A stretch of DNA of 49,827 nt. Source: Mycobacterium sp. (lineage in GTDB: Bacteria > Actinomycetota > Actinomycetes > Mycobacteriales > Mycobacteriaceae). The position numbers and the translations under genes were made by a program. Location of the stretch: assembly GCA_025965975.1 (NCBI GenBank), contig JAOPVX010000057.1, forward strand, positions 1 through 49,827, written 5' to 3'. Below, piece by piece: positions 8,732-20,832 of the stretch. How positions within the stretch are numbered: the stretch's first letter is position 1; the number at the start of each line of letters is the position of its first letter. The notes under the pieces were generated by a model that worked only from the letters and a program-made list of their open reading frames with translations, was not told where the DNA came from and ran no database searches.

Positions 8732-8881
8732 GGTCGCCCCTTTGCTGCGAGAGGTAGAACAAGACAACAATATTCACAGGAAATGCACTGTCAACTTTGG
8801 TAACAGCACCGTATCGGTTGGGCATCGGGTGGGTCGCACCCTTAGCTGAGCGGAAGGGATATGGTCGGCAGCGCACGTCGG

Positions 8882-10171
8882 CTAGCGACCCGGCGGCGCC
8901 AACCGGTAAACGGCGTCCGCGTAGTCGTCGGTGATGTACACCGCACCGTCGGGTCCCGTCACCGCGGCGACGGGGCGGCCCCACCGCGTGCCATCGCCGG
9001 CCTGGAAGCCGCCAACAAGAGTCTGCTGATCGCCGAGACCGCCGTTCCGCCAGGGAAAGAACGCGACCTCGGGTGCACGCGGGGGTTGGCGGTTCCACGA
9101 TCCGTGCACGCCGACCAGTGCGCCGGTGGCATACCGGCCGGGCAGCGCGTTCTGGGTGAAACTCATGCCAAGGGGAGCGGCGTGTGCACCCAGGCTCTGT
9201 TCGACGGGAGGCAGCGACGTGCAGTTGAGCTTGCTGCCGTCGGCGTTGGTCTGCACGTCGCGAATGAAGGGCAGGTTCGCGGGCCCGCCATCGGGATTGC
9301 AGTAGGGCCAACCCAATTCGCGTCCGGGTGTCAGCCGGGCGACGGCCTCCGGAGGATGGTCGTTGACGTAGTCGGGATTGACCTCGTGAGTCTGCGGGTC
9401 CGCGATGTTGTCACGGTTGTTGACCGCCGTCCACACCGAACCGTCGGGCGCGATCGCCAGACCCGTCCCATTGCGCACCCCTGTCGCGAACGGCGCAGCG
9501 GGCCCGCCCCCGGGTGGGACCCGCATGATGGTCGCGCGCGGCGGGTTTGTGGTGCGGTCGTCGGCGGTGACGTTGCCCGTGGAGCCGATGGAGAAGTACA
9601 GTGCGCCGTCCCGGCCGACGGCGAGGCTCTTCAGTGCGTGTGCGTACGCGCCGCCCAGATCGGAACTCCCGGCATCGGGCAGGCCGGCCACCACGGTGCG
9701 GCGGTTGGTCGCCGCGCCCTCGGCGTAGTCGTAGGCGTCGATCTTGTCGCCTTCGGCGACGTAAAGCGTGCTGCCCCAGAACGCCAGGCCATGCGGTTGA
9801 TCCAACCTGTCGAGCGGCACCGACAACCGCGGACCGGCCCCGCTCGGCTCGATGCGCACCACCTGCCCGTTATTCGGCACGGAAACCAGCATGCTTCCGT
9901 CCGGTGCCCATGCGGCCAGCCGGGCCTTCGGGACACGGGCCCACACCGATAGCGTCCAGCCCGCAGGCACCAGCGTCCGGCGCGGTTCGTCGAACGGTGG
10001 CCGGGCCAGATCGGGATCGACCTGCACGGTGACCGGCACCAAGCCCGCGGTGGCCTCCGCCGTCGGTGCGGAGGACTGTGTCGGGCTGGCCGAGTTCGTC
10101 GAGCAGGCCGCGATCAGCACAACGCCGATCAGTGTGGCCCCAATTCGTTTACGCCGCGGCCAAACCCGCAT
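8882..10171 (-). CDS. Glucose/sorbosone dehydrogenase-like beta-propeller lipoprotein
   Basis: 429 aa from ATG 10171; the frame runs upstream to 10291, but only this start places a proper lipoprotein signal at the N-terminus (basic RRKR, hydrophobic core, lipobox LIAAC with Cys23). The body matches the GSDH/L-sorbosone dehydrogenase propeller, with HGLAFWGSTLYVAE, SLAVGRDGALYFSIGS, RNGTGLAIAPDG and a final GPDGAVYITDD. Family members are PQQ-dependent sugar dehydrogenases or non-catalytic propellers; PQQ use here is not proven. The start overlaps the 3' end of the upstream pirin gene by 23 bp, so the two are probably co-transcribed. Confidence 0.82.
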   Translation of the reverse strand: MRVWPRRKRIGATLIGVVLIAACSTNSASPTQSSAPTAEATAGLVPVTVQVDPDLARPPFDEPRRTLVPAGWTLSVWARVPKARLAAWAPDGSMLVSVPNNGQVVRIEPSGAGPRLSVPLDRLDQPHGLAFWGSTLYVAEGDKIDAYDYAEGAATNRRTVVAGLPDAGSSDLGGAYAHALKSLAVGRDGALYFSIGSTGNVTADDRTTNPPRATIMRVPPGGGPAAPFATGVRNGTGLAIAPDGSVWTAVNNRDNIADPQTHEVNPDYVNDHPPEAVARLTPGRELGWPYCNPDGGPANLPFIRDVQTNADGSKLNCTSLPPVEQSLGAHAAPLGMSFTQNALPGRYATGALVGVHGSWNRQPPRAPEVAFFPWRNGGLGDQQTLVGGFQAGDGTRWGRPVAAVTGPDGAVYITDDYADAVYRLAPPGR

Positions 10172-10961
10172 GCATCTCCCAAACCAGAATCTCTGCGGGT
10201 TGGGTGGCGGTGACGCGCTGACCGCCGGATGCGGTGAACCGCACCGCATCGCCTTCGCGCAGCGGTCCTGCGCCCTCGAGTATGACTTCACCGCGGGGGA
10301 CGAACAGGTGCAGATACGGGGCCTGCGGCAGTTCGATGCTGTCGCCTGGCTGCAGCCGCGCGCCGTGCAGCGCCGCGTGGCGGTTGCGGATCGTGATGGC
10401 GGTGGAATCGTTGTGTTCGGGCATGCCCGACGCGATCGTCACCAGCCCGCCGCGCAACAGCTCGTCATCGATCTCGAGCTGCTGGTAGCCGGGCGTGATA
10501 CCCGGCTCGTCGGGGGCCACCCACATCTGCACGAAATGCACCGGCTCATTCCCCTGCCCTTCGGGCGGGTGGGCCCCCCGCTTGCGTGGGGTGTGCGCCC
10601 CGTGGGATTGCTCGCCGGACAGGGTCCACGAGTCGTTCTTTTCCGAGTGCAGGATTCCGCGGCCGGCCGACATGCGCTGGGCCAGGCCGGGATAGATCAC
10701 CCCTGAGTGCCCGATGGAGTCCTGGTGCACCAGCGAGCCACGCAGCACCCACGTCACGATCTCCATGTCGCGGTGTGGGTGGGTATCAAAACCGGTGCCC
10801 GGCTTGACGATGTCGTCGTTGTTGACCAGCAGCAGTCCGTGGTGGGTGTTGCCCGGCTCGTAGTGGCTGCCGAACGAGAACGAGTGCTTGGAGTCCAGCC
10901 AGGAGATCCGCGTCTTGGCTCGATCGTCGGCGCGCCGGATGTCGACGGTGGGTGCGGTCAT
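10149..10961 (-). CDS. Pirin family protein (Rv0181c-like)
   Basis: 270 aa from ATG 10961. This is a bicupin of the pirin family: the N-terminal cupin has FDTHPHRDMEIVTWVL (metal-binding His/His/Glu) and later MSAGRGILHSE with the further His. Pirins bind Fe(II); some are quercetinases, others modulate redox or transcription. Compared with short bacterial pirins such as YhhW, there is an insertion of roughly 20 residues after ILHSE, rich in Gly, His and Lys (SGEQSHGAHTPRKRGAHPPEGQ). It is divergent from a marR gene with 75 bp between the starts and is followed by an overlapping lipoprotein gene. Confidence 0.9.
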   Translation of the reverse strand: MTAPTVDIRRADDRAKTRISWLDSKHSFSFGSHYEPGNTHHGLLLVNNDDIVKPGTGFDTHPHRDMEIVTWVLRGSLVHQDSIGHSGVIYPGLAQRMSAGRGILHSEKNDSWTLSGEQSHGAHTPRKRGAHPPEGQGNEPVHFVQMWVAPDEPGITPGYQQLEIDDELLRGGLVTIASGMPEHNDSTAITIRNRHAALHGARLQPGDSIELPQAPYLHLFVPRGEVILEGAGPLREGDAVRFTASGGQRVTATQPAEILVWEMHAGLAAA

Positions 10962-11013
10962 CTCATCACTCCTCGATGGGCCAGCCTAGGTGGCCGGTGT
11001 TGACCGCGACAAC

Positions 11014-11033
11014 ATAGATGATGTGTCATATAT
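11014..11033. promoter_or_regulatory. Imperfect palindrome between pirin and marR, candidate operator
   Basis: In the 75-bp divergent interval, 20 bp (ATAGATGATGTGTCATATAT) are symmetric at 14 of 20 positions with a central ATGA-4-TCAT. MarR repressors usually bind such sites next to their own start, and this one ends 4 bp before the marR ATG. A TTGACC at 11000-11005 could be a -35 element. No binding evidence exists. Confidence 0.35.
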
Positions 11034-11036
11034 TCC

Positions 11037-11483
11037 ATGTGGCTGACCGAGGAGCAACAGCAGATCTGGCGCGGATACCTCACGTTGGTGAGCCGGCTGC
11101 AAACCGCGATGCATCGCCAACTGCAGCAGGACTGCGGGCTGTCGCTGTCGGACTACGACGTTTTGATCGCGCTTTCGGAACGAGGGCCGCAGCGGATCAA
11201 CGAGCTCGGCGAGGTCCTTGGGTGGGAGCAGAGCCGGCTGTCGCATCAGTTGCGGCGGATGCGTGGTCGCGGTCTGGTGCAACGCCACGGCAGCGGCGAC
11301 GACCGCCGTGGCGCGACCGTCGAGCTCACCGACGGCGGGCGGGCCGCGCTGGACACCGCGGCACCTGGACACGTCGAGCTCGTGCGTTCCGCGGTGTTCG
11401 CCGGGTTGAGCGCCGCGCAGCTGCGGGCGTTCGGCTCGGTGATCGAGTCGGTGTTGGCGCGGCTTACCAGTCCGCCTCGGTGA
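11037..11483 (+). CDS. MarR family transcriptional regulator
   Basis: 148 aa from ATG 11037. Winged-helix pattern of MarR: helix-rich N-terminus, LSDYDVLIALSERGPQRINELGEVLGWEQSRLSHQLRRMRGRGLV as the recognition region, then the wing RHGSGDDRRGATVELTDGG. It probably represses the divergent pirin gene, itself, or both. The effector is unknown. The stop at 11481-11483 lies 20 bp inside the convergent alcohol dehydrogenase gene, so the two transcripts overlap at their 3' ends. Confidence 0.88.
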   Translation: MWLTEEQQQIWRGYLTLVSRLQTAMHRQLQQDCGLSLSDYDVLIALSERGPQRINELGEVLGWEQSRLSHQLRRMRGRGLVQRHGSGDDRRGATVELTDGGRAALDTAAPGHVELVRSAVFAGLSAAQLRAFGSVIESVLARLTSPPR

Positions 11484-12588
11484 ACTTGATGACGCCGCGG
11501 ATGTTCTTGCCGTCCAGCATGTCCGCGTATCCGTCGTTGATGTTCTCCAACGAATAGGTGGCGGTGACCATCTCGTCGATCTTCAGCAGCCCGGACTTGT
11601 ACAGGCCGACCAGCTTCGGCGTCTCGACGTGTGAGCTGCCGCCGCCGAAGATGTTGCCCTTCAGCGTCTTCTGCAACATGGTGAACAGGAAGAGGTTGAG
11701 TTTGACGTCGATGTCCAGCATCGAGCCCATGCCGGTCACCACGCAGGTGCCGGTCTTGGTGGTCAGTGTCAGCGCCTCTTCGATGTACTCACCCTTCATG
11801 TCACCGACCGCGATGATGGTCTTGTCGGCCATCACGCCGTAGGTCAGGTCGATGACCGGCGCGATGGCCTCGGCCATCGACGGGTAGGCGTGGGTGGCGC
11901 CGAACTTGATGGCCTGGTCGCGCTTCCACTCGTTCGGGTCGATCGCGATGACATTGCGGGCGCCCGAGATGACGGCGCCCTGCAGCGCGCTCATGCCGAT
12001 ACCGCCGACGCCGACGATCACCACCGTGTCGCCGGGCAGCACGTTGGCGACGTTGGTGGCCGACCCGAAACCGGTCGGCACCGCGCAGCCCATGATGGCG
12101 GCGGTCTCGAACGGGACGTCTTTGTCGATCTTGACGACAGAGTCCTTGTGCACGGTCATGTACGGGGCGAACGTGCCGAGCAGGTTCATCGGCGACACCT
12201 CGGTGGTGCCGGCGTGCACCCGGCTGGTGCCGTCTGCGATCGCCTTACCGCCGAGCAGCACGGCGCCACGGTCGCACAACGAGCGGTAGCCCTTCAGGCA
12301 CGGCTGACACGCCCCGCAGGCGGGGATGAAGGCGAGGATGACGTGGTCGCCCTGCTCGATACCGGTCACGTTCCTGCCGACCTTGGTCACGACGCCTGCG
12401 CCCTCATGGCCGCCGAGTGCGGGTAGGCCGATAGGGGTGGCTCCGGTGGTCAGGTGGTAGTCCGAGTGGCACATGCCCGCGGCGTGCACCCGCAGCTGCA
12501 CCTCATCGTCGACAGGGTCGCCGACCTCGATCTCGTCGATCCGAAACGGTGAGTTGAGCTCCCACAGCAGAGCCCCTTTGGTCTTCAT
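11464..12588 (-). CDS. NDMA-dependent (mycothiol-era) zinc alcohol dehydrogenase
   Basis: 374 aa from ATG 12588. Zinc-type MDR dehydrogenase: catalytic ligands Cys40 and His61-Glu62 (GHEGAGVV), structural zinc Cys at 91, 94, 97 and 105, and the nucleotide fold VIVGVGGIGMSALQ. The overall pattern (MKTKGALLWELNSPF start, DIDVKLNLFLFTMLQKTLKGNIFGG) matches the actinobacterial NDMA-dependent methanol/alcohol dehydrogenase family, which hold NAD(H) tightly and oxidise alcohols to aldehydes. The natural substrate is not visible. A KstR-type motif lies 13 bp upstream of the start, which would link it to sterol metabolism. Confidence 0.87.
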   Translation of the reverse strand: MKTKGALLWELNSPFRIDEIEVGDPVDDEVQLRVHAAGMCHSDYHLTTGATPIGLPALGGHEGAGVVTKVGRNVTGIEQGDHVILAFIPACGACQPCLKGYRSLCDRGAVLLGGKAIADGTSRVHAGTTEVSPMNLLGTFAPYMTVHKDSVVKIDKDVPFETAAIMGCAVPTGFGSATNVANVLPGDTVVIVGVGGIGMSALQGAVISGARNVIAIDPNEWKRDQAIKFGATHAYPSMAEAIAPVIDLTYGVMADKTIIAVGDMKGEYIEEALTLTTKTGTCVVTGMGSMLDIDVKLNLFLFTMLQKTLKGNIFGGGSSHVETPKLVGLYKSGLLKIDEMVTATYSLENINDGYADMLDGKNIRGVIKFTEADW

Positions 12589-12600
12589 GAGTCGCGATCA

Positions 12601-12614
12601 TAGAACACGTTACA
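12601..12614. promoter_or_regulatory. KstR-type operator motif upstream of the alcohol dehydrogenase
   Basis: TAGAACACGTTACA fits the published KstR core TnnAACnnGTTnnA exactly. It is 13 bp upstream of the minus-strand start at 12588 and is followed by a second ACACGTGT palindrome (12617-12624). KstR is the TetR-family repressor of mycobacterial cholesterol catabolism. The motif is short and related TetR regulators recognise similar sequences, so the assignment is tentative. Confidence 0.5.
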
Positions 12615-12699
12615 AAACACGTGTCAACTAGGGCCCTGACCTGCGGCGAGCGGGTGCCAGACCGCATCGTCCCGTTACCACTCGTCTGGCGCGCGGCGC

Positions 12700-12742
12700 G
12701 TCGGCTAAAGCGGGGCCCGTCGGCTAAAGCGAGGCCGGTCGG

Positions 12743-12756
<14 letters not shown>
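12700..12756. repeat. 19-bp tandem repeat x3 covering the sigG stop
   Basis: Copies at 12700-12718, 12719-12737 and 12738-12756; copies 2 and 3 are identical (GTCGGCTAAAGCGAGGCCG) and copy 1 differs at two positions. Copy 3 holds the last sense codons and the TAG of the minus-strand sigma factor gene; copies 2 and 1 repeat that terminus downstream. Confidence 0.92.
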
Positions 12757-15593
<2,837 letters not shown>

Positions 15594-15631
15594 CCCTAAT
15601 CTGGCGCCATGACCTACAGAGCGGATCGCGC

Positions 15632-16381
15632 ATGACTGACGACAAGATGCTGGCGCGCATCGCTGCGCTGCTACGCAAGGCCGAGGGCACCGACAACCAG
15701 CACGAGGCAGACGCGTTCATGGCCGCCGCACAGCGGCTGGCGACGGCGACCTCGATCGACCTCGCGGTCGCCCGGGCACATTCAGACAAGCGCACCAAAG
15801 TGCAGACGCCCGTGCAGCGCACGATCACCATCGGCAATGCAGGCACCCGCGGGCTGCGCACCTACGTACAGCTGTTCACCGTGATCGCGCACGCCAACGA
15901 CGTGAAATGCGACGTCGCGTCGAACTCGACGTTTGTCTACGCGTACGGCTTCGCCGAGGACATCGACGCCAGCCACGCGCTGTACGCCGGCCTGGTAATG
16001 CAGATGGTGAGGGCGTCCGAGGCCTACATCTCATCTGGCGCGCACCGGCCGACACCGACGATCACCGCGCGCATTAATTTCCAGCTGGCGTTCGGTGTTC
16101 GCGTCGGCAAGCGACTGTCAGAGGCAAGGGAGGAGGCGCAGCGGGAAGCCACCAATGGCCGCGACAGTCGCCCGGGTACCGCTATCGCGTTGCGGGACAA
16201 GGACATCGAACTGAAGGACTTCTACCGCGGGACCTCGCAAGCGCGCGGCACATGGCGGGCAACGAGTGCGACGGCCGGCTACTCGTCGGCCGCACGGCGC
16301 GCGGGTGACCAAGCCGGCCGGAGGGCCCGGCTCGGCAACCGCCCCGAGCTGGCCGGGGCCCGCTCGGCATTGGAGAAGTGA
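15632..16381 (+). CDS. DUF2786 domain protein (Rv0184-like)
   Basis: 249 aa from ATG 15632. The first 45 residues match DUF2786 (KMLARIAALLRKAEGTDNQHEADAFMAAAQRLATA). A second domain with conserved aromatic and His residues follows, then a basic Ser/Gly/Arg-rich tail (RAGDQAGRRARLGNRPEL). No catalytic motif is evident. It overlaps the next gene by 4 bp (GTGA), and the pair Rv0184-Rv0185 is conserved in mycobacteria in the same order, suggesting a joint function. The frame is open upstream to 15413 but that part overlaps the lipoprotein gene. Confidence 0.83.
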   Translation: MTDDKMLARIAALLRKAEGTDNQHEADAFMAAAQRLATATSIDLAVARAHSDKRTKVQTPVQRTITIGNAGTRGLRTYVQLFTVIAHANDVKCDVASNSTFVYAYGFAEDIDASHALYAGLVMQMVRASEAYISSGAHRPTPTITARINFQLAFGVRVGKRLSEAREEAQREATNGRDSRPGTAIALRDKDIELKDFYRGTSQARGTWRATSATAGYSSAARRAGDQAGRRARLGNRPELAGARSALEK

Positions 16382-16875
16382 CGCCGCGCGACACGCAGCG
16401 GGCGAAGGTGTACGCCGCTGAGGAATTCGTGCGGACGCTGTTCGACCGCGCGGCCGAGCACGGCAACCACGTCGTCGAGTTCTTCGGGACGCAACTGACG
16501 CTGCCGCCCGAAGGGCGGTTCGCATCCTCGCCCTCGGTACAGCGCTACGTCGACGACGTGCTGGCCCACCCCGGCGTGCTGGCACGCTGGCCGGCGGTGG
16601 GCGCGCTGAAAGTGCGGGCCCGGCGCGGTGCCACCGCGGCCCACTATGAGCACTCCGATGTCAATGGGGCGACCATCGCGGTGCCAGACCATCGCTCGAA
16701 GTGGGCGTTGCGCGAGTTAGTGGTGCTGCACGAGATAGCCCACCACCTGTGCCGAGCCGAGCCGCCGCACGGGCCGGAGTTCGTCGCGACGTTCTGCGAG
16801 CTCGCCGAAGCGGTGATGGGCCATGAGGTCGCCCACGTACTGCGGGTCGTATACGCCAAAGAAGGTGTGCGGTAG
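16378..16875 (+). CDS. TIGR04338-type putative metallohydrolase (Rv0185-like)
   Basis: 165 aa from GTG 16378, overlapping the previous stop by 4 bp. It carries a gluzincin-like motif, LHEIAHHLC, followed about 10 residues later by HGPEFVATFCEL, giving the usual HExxH plus a downstream third ligand. The fold and substrate are not known. The protein has no signal peptide, so it acts in the cytoplasm, perhaps with the coupled DUF2786 protein. An O-methyltransferase gene starts about 10 bp downstream on the same strand. Confidence 0.82.
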   Translation: MTPRDTQRAKVYAAEEFVRTLFDRAAEHGNHVVEFFGTQLTLPPEGRFASSPSVQRYVDDVLAHPGVLARWPAVGALKVRARRGATAAHYEHSDVNGATIAVPDHRSKWALRELVVLHEIAHHLCRAEPPHGPEFVATFCELAEAVMGHEVAHVLRVVYAKEGVR

Positions 16876-16885
16876 CGTTTGTCGG

Positions 16886-17548
16886 GTGGCGGAGCCAGAC
16901 CCGATGGCGCTCGACGAGTTGTTCAACCACGTGTTGCGCACCGAGGACGACGCGCTGACGGCGGCTCGAGAGGCGGGTGTGGCCGCGGGGATGCCTGCGA
17001 TCGAAGTGTCCGCCCAGCACGGAAAGCTGTTGTTCTTGCTCGCGAGGGCAATACGCGCCACCCGCGTGCTCGAAATCGGCACACTCGCGGGATACAGCAC
17101 CATCCAGCTGGCCCGCGGCGCCGGGCCCCGCGGCCGGGTTGTCACGCTCGAGTTCGAACCCAAGCATGCCGAAGTGGCGCGGGAGAACCTTGCGCGCGCC
17201 GGGGTCGACGACCGTGTGGAGGTGGTCGTCGGCGCCGCGCTTGACACGCTGCCGGCACTGGCCGATCGTGGCGAAACGTTCGACCTGATCTTCATCGACG
17301 CCGACAAGGAGAACAACGTCGCATACGTCGAGTGGGCGATCAGACTCGGCGTGCCTGGCTCAATCATCGTGGTGGACAACATCGCTCGCTTCGGGCGCGT
17401 CCTCGAGCCGGCGCCGGATGACCTGCAGGCCAGCGCCGTGCGCGACATGCTGGAGATGATGGGCGCAAACCCGAGGCTGGACGCGGCGGCGATTCAGACA
17501 GTTGGCACCAAGGGCTGGGACGGCTTCGCGGTGGCGATCATCAGGTAG
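16886..17548 (+). CDS. Class I SAM-dependent O-methyltransferase (Rv0187-like)
   Basis: 220 aa from GTG 16886; ATG 16904 is an alternative six codons later. COMT/caffeoyl-CoA-type methyltransferase: SAM motif VLEIGTLAGYSTIQLARG, the acidic loop VVTLEFEPKH, metal-binding DLIFIDADKENN and VVDNIARFG. These enzymes are Mg-dependent and methylate catechol-type hydroxyls; the substrate here is unknown. In M. tuberculosis Rv0186 (bglS) lies between this gene and Rv0185; it is absent here, leaving the genes 10 bp apart. Confidence 0.88.
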   Translation: MAEPDPMALDELFNHVLRTEDDALTAAREAGVAAGMPAIEVSAQHGKLLFLLARAIRATRVLEIGTLAGYSTIQLARGAGPRGRVVTLEFEPKHAEVARENLARAGVDDRVEVVVGAALDTLPALADRGETFDLIFIDADKENNVAYVEWAIRLGVPGSIIVVDNIARFGRVLEPAPDDLQASAVRDMLEMMGANPRLDAAAIQTVGTKGWDGFAVAIIR

Positions 17549-17613
17549 CCCGTCGACTAGCCCGGTACCGGCAGGACCCCCCATGGTGGTGCACCGCGAC
17601 GTAGCTTGGAGGA

Positions 17614-18501
17614 GTGGACAACCGCAGCGACATTCGCGAGTTCCTTAGCTCCCGCAGAGCCAGGATCACGCCGCAACAGGCGGGCCTTCCGACCTACGGA
17701 GCGAAGCGTCGTGTTGCTGGTCTGCGCAGGGAGGAAGGTGCATTGCTGGCGGGTGTGAGCGTCGATTACTACGCCCGCCTCGAACGCGGCAACCTCAGCG
17801 GAGTCTCCGACAGCGTGCTGGAGGGGCTGGCCCGTGCGCTGCAGCTCGACGAGGCTGAGCGCGCGCACCTGTTGGACCTCGCCCGCGCCGCCAGCTCGAC
17901 CCCGCGCACGCGTCGGCGCTCGGCGCCGCACCAGGTGAGGCCGGGCGTGCAACGGCTGCTTGACGCGATCACCACCGCACCGGCCTGGGTGCGCAATGCG
18001 CGGATGGACTTCCTGGCCGCCAACCGGCTCGGGTATGCGCTGTACTCCGAGTTGTTCGCCGATCCCGTCCGGCCGGTCAACAACGCCCGTTTTGTGTTTC
18101 TCAACCCACGCGCACAGGCGTTCTACGCCGACTGGGAGCGCGGCGCCGACGACATCGTGGCGATCCTGCGCACCGAGGCCGGGCGCAATCCCTACGACCG
18201 GAGCCTGTCCGATCTGATCGGCGAATTGTCAATGCGCAGTGAAACATTCCGTACGCGATGGGCTTCACACAACGTGCGGTTCCATCGCACCGGTATCAAG
18301 CGGATGCACCATCCGGTCGTCGGCGACGTCGAGCTGACCTACGAGGCAACAGAGTTTCCGGCCGATCCCGGGCTGACGATGTTTGTCTACACGGCTGAGC
18401 CGGGCACCGCGTCCGAGGACGCGCTCAAGCTCCTGGCGAGCTGGGCGGCAACGCAGGACCAGTCGGACCGACTCGACGCCGCGCAGACGTCCGACGGCTA
18501 G
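17614..18501 (+). CDS. XRE-family regulator with MmyB-like ligand-binding domain
   Basis: 295 aa from GTG 17614 behind a strong TTGGAGGA site. The N-terminal helix-turn-helix (YGAKRRVAGLRREEGALLAGVSVDYYARLERG) is followed by an MmyB-like PAS-type domain (about residues 105-270) with the typical RNARMDFLAANRLGYALYSELF and RFVFLNPRAQAFYADWE. MmyB proteins bind small hydrophobic ligands, fatty acids in the structurally known case, and usually control a neighbouring redox gene. Here the neighbours are the convergent cupin (3' ends share CTAG) and the CMD/AKR pair, which are plausible targets. It starts the accessory patch absent from M. tuberculosis at this position. Confidence 0.87.
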   Translation: MDNRSDIREFLSSRRARITPQQAGLPTYGAKRRVAGLRREEGALLAGVSVDYYARLERGNLSGVSDSVLEGLARALQLDEAERAHLLDLARAASSTPRTRRRSAPHQVRPGVQRLLDAITTAPAWVRNARMDFLAANRLGYALYSELFADPVRPVNNARFVFLNPRAQAFYADWERGADDIVAILRTEAGRNPYDRSLSDLIGELSMRSETFRTRWASHNVRFHRTGIKRMHHPVVGDVELTYEATEFPADPGLTMFVYTAEPGTASEDALKLLASWAATQDQSDRLDAAQTSDG

Positions 18502-18944
18502 TCGGGGTAGCCGTACTCGGCGTCGCTGACATGCTCGCCCCATTCGGTCTCGGCGCCCGCGGCAGGGCTTTCCCAGATTGCGGTGTGAATCATGAATTGA
18601 TCCGGCGTGGCGCCGTGCCAATGCCATTCTCCCGGAGGCGTATAGACGACATCGCCGGGCCGGATCACGATGACCTCGCCGCCGCGGGCCTGCACAAGGC
18701 CGACACCGTCGGTCACATGCAGAGTCTGGCCGAGCGCGTGCGTGTGCCACGCCGTGCGCGCGCCAGGACAAAACCGGACGGTGTTGACACGAACGCGAGA
18801 CGGCTCGTCGCCGCGGATGATGACGTCGAAATAGACGTCGCCGGTGAACAGCTCGGCCGGCCCTTTGGTGGTCGGCTGCTTGGGTAGAAGTTCCACAACA
18901 GTCGACAGTAGGCATGCCCGACGCGTCCTGGGAGGCATTGCCAT
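18498..18944 (-). CDS. Cupin domain protein
   Basis: 148 aa from ATG 18944; a GTG at 18896 would give a shorter protein beginning VELLPKQPT and cannot be excluded. Single cupin: first motif [17 protein letters not shown] and second motif [20 protein letters not shown] give the metal-binding His set. Small cupins of this type are commonly encoded beside carboxymuconolactone-decarboxylase-family genes, as here (24 bp after the CMD gene), in stress- or quinone-related redox clusters. The reaction is unknown. The start codon is inside a 16-bp motif that recurs upstream of the CMD gene. Confidence 0.82.
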   Translation of the reverse strand: MAMPPRTRRACLLSTVVELLPKQPTTKGPAELFTGDVYFDVIIRGDEPSRVRVNTVRFCPGARTAWHTHALGQTLHVTDGVGLVQARGGEVIVIRPGDVVYTPPGEWHWHGATPDQFMIHTAIWESPAAGAETEWGEHVSDAEYGYPD

Positions 18945-18954
18945 TACCCGGATC
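18939..18954. promoter_or_regulatory. 16-bp motif, copy A (cupin start)
   Basis: TGCCATTACCCGGATC overlaps the minus-strand ATG of the cupin gene. An almost identical 16-mer lies at 19768-19783 between the CMD and aldo/keto reductase genes. A recurrence at 15 of 16 bases within 830 bp, both at 5' ends of the cassette genes, suggests a shared operator or initiation site, but could also be a duplication relic. Confidence 0.35.
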
Positions 18955-18967
18955 GAGCGACACTGCG

Positions 18968-19726
18968 TCAGGCCGCAGGCGCGACTTCGTTGACCACTTT
19001 GAGCGCGTTGAGGGTGCGGGGATAGCCGATGAACGGCAGCAGCTCGGTGATCACGCTGAGCAGCGCTCCTCGGTCGTTGCCGACGTTGAGATTGGCCGCG
19101 ACGTGCCCTTTGACCTGTGGCTCGCAGCCGCCGAGTGCGACGAGCATCGCGAGCGTGAGAAGCTCACGGGTCGGAATGTCCAGGCCGGTTCGGGTGTAGT
19201 AGTCGCCGAAGCAATTGGCGGACAGGTACCGCTGGAAGTGGATTTCGTCCTCGGCCGCCGCGGCGTACATCCCGTCGATGACGGCATCGCCGACGATTTC
19301 CTTCTGAAGCGCGAGCCCGGCCTGTTCGCGCGTCTTTGGGGGTGCTGGCTGATTGCCCTTTCAAGGGAAGGGCGATGCCGCGTTCGTGAGGACGTCGTTG
19401 GCGGCGTGGATGAAGTCGAACACCGTCGCCATCCCGATGTACGGAACGGGTTGATACACGATTTCTTTCGCCTCGACCGCGGTCACCCCGACATTGAGTA
19501 CAGCGCCGAGCATGACTCGGTACTCGCCAACGGCTCGACACGCGATCATTGACGCGAGTTGGATCATCAGGCGGGTCCTGAGATCCAGGTCGCCGTGACG
19601 CGGTACCTCGTCGAACGCGAAGGTGTCGAAGACCTCGATCAGCTCGGGATCGGTGACCTTCATGGTGGAGATGTGGTTCGGGAATAGGTCGTCGTGATTC
19701 TTCTGTGCTGCGTCGCTGATAGCCAT
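18968..19726 (-). pseudogene. Carboxymuconolactone decarboxylase family gene interrupted by compensating indels
   Basis: Starts at ATG 19726 (MAISDAAQKNHDDLF) and reads a normal CMD-type first half (VFDTFAFDEVPRHGDLDLRTRLMIQLASMIACRAVGEYR) until TGA at 19361-19363. The same frame resumes and gives an intact second half to 18968 (DEIHFQRYLSANCFGDYYTRTGLDIPTRELLTLAMLVALGGC). The roughly 14 codons around the stop make sense only in another frame, where they read GIALPLKGQSASTP, a segment typical of the family. This implies loss of one base near 19377 and gain of one base near 19335. Full length would be about 252 aa with two CMD halves. It is a recent pseudogene, two expressed halves (internal ATG 19270), or a sequencing error. 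Confidence 0.75.
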
Positions 19727-19729
19727 TGA

Positions 19730-20800
<1,071 letters not shown>

Positions 20801-20832
20801 CCGATGCCCCCAGTTCAACAGACAGGTGCGTG

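Noticed and set aside
7874-8803. Plus-strand open frame opposite the NAGPA-type gene
   Set aside because: Composition is that of an antisense frame; the minus-strand product has signal peptide and family motifs.
15609-15635. Nine-codon ORF whose TGA overlaps the DUF2786 start (ATGA)
   Set aside because: It could be a leader peptide, but has no ribosome-binding site and no regulatory codons; overlap by chance is likely.
19361-19363. TGA in the CMD gene read as selenocysteine
   Set aside because: The codons on both sides are out of frame with the family; a Sec codon would not explain this and no SECIS-like structure was seen.
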